Assembly (NCBI GenBank): GCA_963720945.1
Contig: CAVRHH010000029.1
Coordinates: 248,001-312,000, forward strand
DNA: 64,000 bases
Reading direction: 5' to 3'
Source of the DNA: Bog-532 sp963720945
GTDB taxonomy: Bacteria > Actinomycetota > Actinomycetes > Streptosporangiales > Streptosporangiaceae
Shown: one piece after another, positions 59,729 to 64,000 of the stretch
How positions within the stretch are numbered: the stretch's first letter is position 1
Layout of the letters: each line of letters begins with the position of its first letter
Notes under the pieces: generated by a model
Told to the model about the DNA's origin: nothing
What the model saw: only the letters and a program-made list of their open reading frames with translations
The model's database searches: none
Position numbers and translations under genes: made by a program

Positions 59729-61006
59729 TCAGCTGCCGGTTAGGTAGCCGTACCGGTCGCGGAAAGCCCCGGGGGTGAGCCCTGCGGCCGCTGCGATCGG
59801 GCGGAGCTTGCCCGGATCATCGAGGTCCTCGCGGTCCAGCCGGATCATGTACTCGCGGGCCACCCGGTATGAGCTCGACCCGACGTTCACCAGCCGGATC
59901 TGCACCCGCCCCGTCCCGGGGTCGGTGAACGACCCGAACGGCAGCGGCACCAGGTGCCCCTCCTGGATCGTGACCATGCCGCCGGGCTCGCCGCCCTCCA
60001 GCACCCGCTTGAGGTAGTCCACCGCGCTGTAGCCCAGGTCACGGGTGTACTCGATATCGAACGGGATGGGAGGCGCGCACCGCAGCTCATAGCCGATGTT
60101 CTTGCCCTCGACCGTGACCTTCTGCCCCCGCTCCCTGAACCGGTCCTTGACCTGCCTGGCCAGCAAGCGGTCCAGTTCCAGCTCCGCCAGCCGGACGTGG
60201 CCATGCTCGTCCCGCTCAGCGTCCGGCATCGCCTTCTGGAGCTCGTCCGGGGGCAGCCGCAGGCCAATACCCTCCGCGAGCACCGCCACCCCGAACGGGC
60301 GGCCGTGCGCGATCCGCTTCAGCATCGAGGTCTCCAGGACATCCACCAGGCGCGACAGCCGGATGGGCTCCTCGCCGGGAAACTCCTCGGCGATCAGCGT
60401 CAGGGTAGCCCCGGCCGACTTCCCGATGCCCAGCGCCAGGTGCCCGGCCGAACGGCCCATGGCCACCACCAGGTACCACCGCTGGGTCGTGATCGCGTCG
60501 GTCATCAAGTTGTTCACCAGACCGACCCCCACGCTCCGGGCCGTCTCGAAACCAAAGGTCGGCGTGCCGCCCGGCAACGGCAGGTCATTATCGATCGTCT
60601 TCGGCACATGCGCCACCCGCAGGCCCCCGCCGGCCGCCCCGGCCAGCCGGGACGCCGAGAACGCGGTATCGTCCCCGCCGATCGTCACCAGCGCGCCGAC
60701 CTCCAGCTTCCGCAGCGACTCCAGGCAAGCATGCAGCCGCCAATCCGGGTCCGCCGCATCCTCGTCACGCACCGTCGGGTTGGCCCGCGAGGTCCGGAGG
60801 ACCGACCCGCCCAGAACGTGAATTCTCGACACGTCCGTAATAGACAGCGGCCGCGCCTCCTCGATCCGGCCCTCGATCAGATGCTCGAAGCCATCCATGA
60901 TCCCCAGGACATCCCACCCGGAGTTCCGCGCCTCGATCGTGGCCGCGGAGATAACCGAGTTCATCCCCGGCGCAGGCCCGCCACCACACAAGATCCCTAG
61001 TTTCAC
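59729..61006 (-). CDS. 6-phosphofructokinase, predicted PPi-dependent
   Basis: 425 residues. N terminus KLGILCGGGPAPGMNSVISA, phosphate-binding GGDDTAFSASRL (~105), catalytic PKTIDNDLPLPGGTPTFGFE (~140-160), MGRSAGHLALGIG. The Asp in GGDD in place of the Gly of ATP-type enzymes, and the GGGPAPG entry, are marks of pyrophosphate-dependent enzymes of the longer class. It phosphorylates fructose 6-phosphate reversibly in glycolysis. GTG 61006 is chosen because the family begins at KLGILCGGG; the longer start adds unrelated residues. The gene is monocistronic and intact, unlike many neighbours. Confidence 0.9.
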   Translation of the reverse strand: MKLGILCGGGPAPGMNSVISAATIEARNSGWDVLGIMDGFEHLIEGRIEEARPLSITDVSRIHVLGGSVLRTSRANPTVRDEDAADPDWRLHACLESLRKLEVGALVTIGGDDTAFSASRLAGAAGGGLRVAHVPKTIDNDLPLPGGTPTFGFETARSVGVGLVNNLMTDAITTQRWYLVVAMGRSAGHLALGIGKSAGATLTLIAEEFPGEEPIRLSRLVDVLETSMLKRIAHGRPFGVAVLAEGIGLRLPPDELQKAMPDAERDEHGHVRLAELELDRLLARQVKDRFRERGQKVTVEGKNIGYELRCAPPIPFDIEYTRDLGYSAVDYLKRVLEGGEPGGMVTIQEGHLVPLPFGSFTDPGTGRVQIRLVNVGSSSYRVAREYMIRLDREDLDDPGKLRPIAAAAGLTPGAFRDRYGYLTGS

Positions 61007-61063
61007 GGCCCCATCGTTACAGCCACGAGGCAATCCAGGCAAGCGGCCGCGCCCCGGACCCCG

Positions 61064-61116
61064 CAACCACCCCCAACCACAAATCCGGGCAACCACGCCC
61101 AATCACAAATCCGGCG
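61064..61116. repeat. Two tandem ~27-bp repeats
   Basis: GCAACCACCCCCAACCACAA and GCAACCACGCCCAATCACAA head two imperfect copies just upstream of the phosphofructokinase start. Might bind a regulator; otherwise 61007-61321 shows no gene. Confidence 0.6.
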
Positions 61117-61321
61117 GCACGACACGCCACCACCCGCACAACATCTATCCAGCTGGTAAACACGCGCACGCGATCCGCATGCGATAACGTACGGCTCCCA
61201 GCGGTCAAAAACGGCTGCACCACCCCCGGAGGCTGACCGCCCCAGGATCACTTACGTAGCGTCACCCGACAGCGGGCCGCCCGAAAAGTCCATCCCGGCA
61301 CACATCGCCGATTACGGGCGC

Positions 61322-61468
61322 CTAAAGCGCGCGATCGAAATCGTCCCAGGTAGCAAACCCCTCCGGTGGCGGCGGTACGACGTACCCCAGCACCTCGCAC
61401 CAGAAACGAGCGACGCGCTCAGGTTCTGCGCAGTCGAAGGTGACTTGGATCTGCTTGACCGACGCCAT
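61322..61468 (-). pseudogene. VOC (glyoxalase-like) protein, N-terminal stub
   Basis: 48 residues: ASVKQIQVTFDCAEPERVAR, FWCEVLGYVVPPPPEGFATW and DDFDRAL then TAG. This is the start of a VOC-family protein that normally continues for about 100 more residues; here the 3' part is missing and the sequence beyond is unrelated. ATG 61468. Confidence 0.75.
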
Positions 61469-62348
61469 CGGTCCACCATAGAGGCGGGGTCTTTCGTCGT
61501 CTCCACGGGCCCGCCCCTGGCTAGGTTGTGGCGCATGCGGCCGCCCCTTGAAGATGGCGCCGGACCGCGCGAACGCTTCCGAAGCACTACCGTGCGTACC
61601 CGGCGCGGCCCTCCATCACAGCCCCCGGCCCGGCGGCCCAGCGCCGATAGGACTACACACAGCAACGAGAAACGCCTGTTCAGCATTTCAAAATCGCGCA
61701 TGACGCCGAATCTGGCGCAAGCCGCCGGCGACCGCCTGGCAAAGGCGGTCCGAGCGGTATTGCGCGTGGTGAGACCGCTCAAGTGCTAACTGTCGCAAGC
61801 GGCAGGTGGACCGAAGTCGGGCGACTGCCATGGGCCGGAGGCCAGGCGGCGGCCGTTGGCCGTGCCGGGCTGGCCGACGAGGCCTGCCAGGGGGCGCGTC
61901 CTCGCCGGCGCGACAGGGCGTAACGGATAGCCCCCGTTATTTGAGAATCTTTGCGGACCACCTATCTGAGACTGCGCAGGTCACGGACGCAGGGCGGCTG
62001 ACCTGCGCCGGCGCGGCGGAGGAGCCCAAGCTGGCTCCGTCCCGCCGGGCGTCCGTTGGGCTTTCCCCTTACGGACACATGACGAACCACCAGATGGGCA
62101 GCGGCTTCAGGGCGGTAAAGCCGCGTGCTGAAATCCCTCCGGGCGCACGCCTCAGCACTCATCACCGGCCGACCCCCTTCTCCTCAGCCGCGAAGGGCCC
62201 GCTTTATGCGGCAGATATCTGGTTGGGCTGCTTACGTGACGACGGCCCGGCAGCATCGCTGCCTGGGCGCGTGGTCTGGCGGCGCGGCGCGGGCCGCCGG
62301 CGGTCGTGCGGGGAAGTGGCGGGCGAAGAGGCGGCGGGGCTGCTAGAG
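61469..62348. other. Region without supported genes
   Basis: Both strands show only short, arginine-rich frames of low credibility. No mobile-element ends or RNA genes were recognised. Confidence 0.4.
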
Positions 62349-62561
62349 ATGGACCCGCGCACCGTGGTGCAGATTCAGCGTCTAGACCCGATCGCCATGC
62401 TGGTCTACCGCGGCCCCGGCCGCGGGGTGGACGCGAAGGGCCACGTATACGGCGAGACCGGCGAGGGCGACGCCAGCGAGGCCCAGCGCCGCGCCGGCAG
62501 CGAGTACTGGCGTATCGCCGAAGCCATGCGGCCCAAGATCAGGCTGCTCATCGTCGTCTAG
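62349..62561 (+). CDS. Hypothetical protein, perhaps truncated
   Basis: 70 residues: MDPRTVVQIQRLDPIAMLVY, RGPGRGVDAKGHVYGETGEG, ASEAQRRAGSEYWRIAEAMR and PKIRLLIVV. The frame's composition is protein-like, and the same frame after the stop continues as GPVMPVETWSEEDGKVALRL, so a longer gene may have acquired a premature stop. No family recognised. Confidence 0.35.
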   Translation: MDPRTVVQIQRLDPIAMLVYRGPGRGVDAKGHVYGETGEGDASEAQRRAGSEYWRIAEAMRPKIRLLIVV

Positions 62562-62961
62562 GGCGAAGTCCGCCGGATCGGGCCGGTCATGCCCGTAGAG
62601 ACCTGGTCGGAGGAAGACGGAAAGGTTGCGCTGCGCCTGGGCGAGCGCCCGCTGATCCCCGAGGAGGTCCGTACCGCTACCCGGCGCTCGGCGTGGCCGT
62701 CGGCGGCGAACGCCCAATGCGGCAGGGCCTGATGCGCGAGTACGCGCCGGTCGACGGCACCCAGGGCGAAGATCACCGACGGAAAAAATCGCAGAAAAAA
62801 CAACGAATATCGCTGACCTGCGGGGATGCGGCCTGGACCGCTGGTTAGCTTCTCACGGATGGGTGAGGCAGGGAGGCCGGCGTGTAACGGGGCTGGCGCG
62901 GCCGGGACTACTGGGTCGGTCCGCGGATCACCGTGGGTCCTCCCCACGCAAGGAGAAGGAC

Positions 62962-64000
62962 ATGCGCAAGCGCACATGCCTGGCAGCAGCGGGCGGCAGC
63001 CTGCTGGCGGCCACGATCGGCCTGTTCGGCGCGGCAGCTTCTGCCAGCGCCGGCACGGCCCCACCGGTGGTCGGCTACACCTATGTCAACGACAACACCG
63101 CGACCGCCAATACCATCGCCGGGTTCGACCGGCACGCGGACGGCTCGCTGACCCCGATCCCCGGTTCACCGTTCGCCGCTGGCGGCGCGGGCCTCGGCGC
63201 GGGCCTGGCCTCTCAGGGCGCGATCCAGGTAACCAGCGACGGCAGGTACCTGCTGGCTGTCGACGCCGGCAGCAACCAGATCTCGGTGCTGCGCATCACC
63301 GCGGACGGCGTGCCAGTGCTTGTCGGCCAGCCGGTGTCATCTGGCGGCATCCAGCCGGTAAGCGTCGCGGTCTCCAGGACCGGCCTGGTCTACGTCGCGA
63401 ACTCCGGCGCTGGCGGCAGCGGCTACTCCGGCTTCAGGCTGAATCCCGTCGGCAAGCTGATACCGATCCCGCACTCGACGGTCACCGTCCCCGATGGCTC
63501 CGGCCTGGGCGACGTGTTCTTCAACTCCACAGGCGATCGCCTCATCGGCACCCGCACCGGCACCTCGCTGATCGACAGCTTCGTGGTGCTGCCCAACGGC
63601 CGCCTGTCCGCCGCCCAGGGCTCTCCCTTCACCGGGCAGGGTCTTGGCCAGCTCGGCGCCGAGTTCCGGCCCACCAACCCCTCGCAGCTGTTCGTCAGTA
63701 ACGCGCACAACGGCGCCGGCCTGGGCACGGTGTCCGCGTACCGCGACAGCTCCTCCGGTCAGCTCACCCCGATCGGATCCTCGCCCTACGCCGACAAGCA
63801 GACCGCGCCGTGCTGGGTGGAGATCAGCCACGACGGCCAGTACCTGTTCACCGTCAACACCGGGTCGGGCACCATCTCCAGCTACTCCATCAACCCGGAC
63901 GGCTCACTCGCCCTGATCGGCAGCTTCACGATCAACGGCGGCGGATCCGACATCGACGCCCGCCTGTCCCCGGACGGCCAGTACCTGCTGGTCGACGGTG
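62962..64000 (+). CDS. Secreted beta-propeller (lactonase-like) protein, cut by window edge
   Basis: At least 346 residues, open to the window end. Sec signal peptide (MRKRTCLAAAGGSLLAATIG, Ala-rich, cleavage near ASAGT at ~30). The mature part has repeated propeller blades: QVTSDGRYLLAVDAGSNQIS, VAVSRTGLVYVANSGAGGSG, VEISHDGQYLFTVNTGSGTI, and RLSPDGQYLLVDG at the edge. Blade pattern (S-x-D-G-x-Y-L-hydrophobic-V) is that of the lactonase/YVTN-like 7-bladed family. ATG 62962 follows AAGGAGAAGG. The function outside the cell is unknown. Confidence 0.85.
   Translation, partial: MRKRTCLAAAGGSLLAATIGLFGAAASASAGTAPPVVGYTYVNDNTATANTIAGFDRHADGSLTPIPGSPFAAGGAGLGAGLASQGAIQVTSDGRYLLAVDAGSNQISVLRITADGVPVLVGQPVSSGGIQPVSVAVSRTGLVYVANSGAGGSGYSGFRLNPVGKLIPIPHSTVTVPDGSGLGDVFFNSTGDRLIGTRTGTSLIDSFVVLPNGRLSAAQGSPFTGQGLGQLGAEFRPTNPSQLFVSNAHNGAGLGTVSAYRDSSSGQLTPIGSSPYADKQTAPCWVEISHDGQYLFTVNTGSGTISSYSINPDGSLALIGSFTINGGGSDIDARLSPDGQYLLVDG

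Noticed and set aside
1..64000. tRNA, rRNA or CRISPR features
   Set aside because: No cloverleaf with a convincing TPsiC arm, no rRNA sequence and no spaced repeat array were seen by eye.

Overview
This is high-GC DNA with long GC-rich reading frames, frequent GTG starts, many ATGA stop/start overlaps and families typical of filamentous Actinomycetota: DUF3024, DUF5995, DUF1059, DUF222-HNH (13E12), Acg-type nitroreductase, LCP, DUF1707 and a BREX type 2 (Pgl) remnant. Genus cannot be fixed from the sequence; a soil actinomycete (Streptosporangiales or Catenulisporales-like) is a reasonable guess. The window looks like an accessory region: transport and regulation cassettes, defence and toxin-antitoxin genes, and an unusual number of broken genes.

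Layout. 1-3.3 kb holds the 3' end of a BREX type 2 cluster on the minus strand (pglZ fragment, frameshifted brxD, brxHI running off the edge). 3.3-5.7 kb holds a duplicated antitoxin tail and two dead IS5-family copies flanking a small secreted protein. 5.9-9.2 kb holds DUF3024, a small HTH gene diverging from an oligolysine micro-ORF, a cytochrome P450 and a HigBA-type toxin-antitoxin pair. 9.7-14.2 kb holds cell-envelope genes (NlpC/P60 hydrolase, LCP ligase, membrane protein) and DUF5995. 14.4-16.7 kb has a four-copy 25-bp repeat and a NERD nuclease-helicase broken by one frameshift. 17-24.5 kb holds an Acg oxidoreductase, a large LuxR ATPase regulator, cupin/SnoaL pairs, DUF1059 and a TetR gene with two operators.

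25-29 kb holds a DUF222-HNH gene split inside a coding minisatellite, an orphan ribbon-helix-helix antitoxin and an ATP-dependent DNA ligase. 29.8-42.7 kb is transport-rich: MMPL, MarR-controlled DHA2 efflux pump, GRP-type transporter, a repeat-built membrane protein, a TetR gene, and a YtrA-like regulator/ABC transporter operon whose regulator is fused to DUF1707. 43.1-46.9 kb is a vWA / PP2C phosphatase / kinase-HhH triad that matches the TerY-P arrangement; it is the most coherent defence-like system here. 46.9-58.9 kb holds a CocE-type hydrolase, a frameshifted MFS pump, a regulator built on nine 18-residue repeats, a membrane-anchored methyltransferase, MazEF, a cupin and an oxidoreductase-MMPL operon. 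59.7-64 kb holds a PPi-type phosphofructokinase, gene debris and the start of a secreted beta-propeller protein.

Cross-cutting points. At least four otherwise convincing genes (brxD, the NERD-helicase, DUF222-HNH, the second MFS pump) are interrupted by single-base frame changes in GC-rich runs, so real decay and assembly error must be separated before function is inferred. Truncated ends of at least eight other families are scattered between intact genes. No rRNA, tRNA or CRISPR array was seen.
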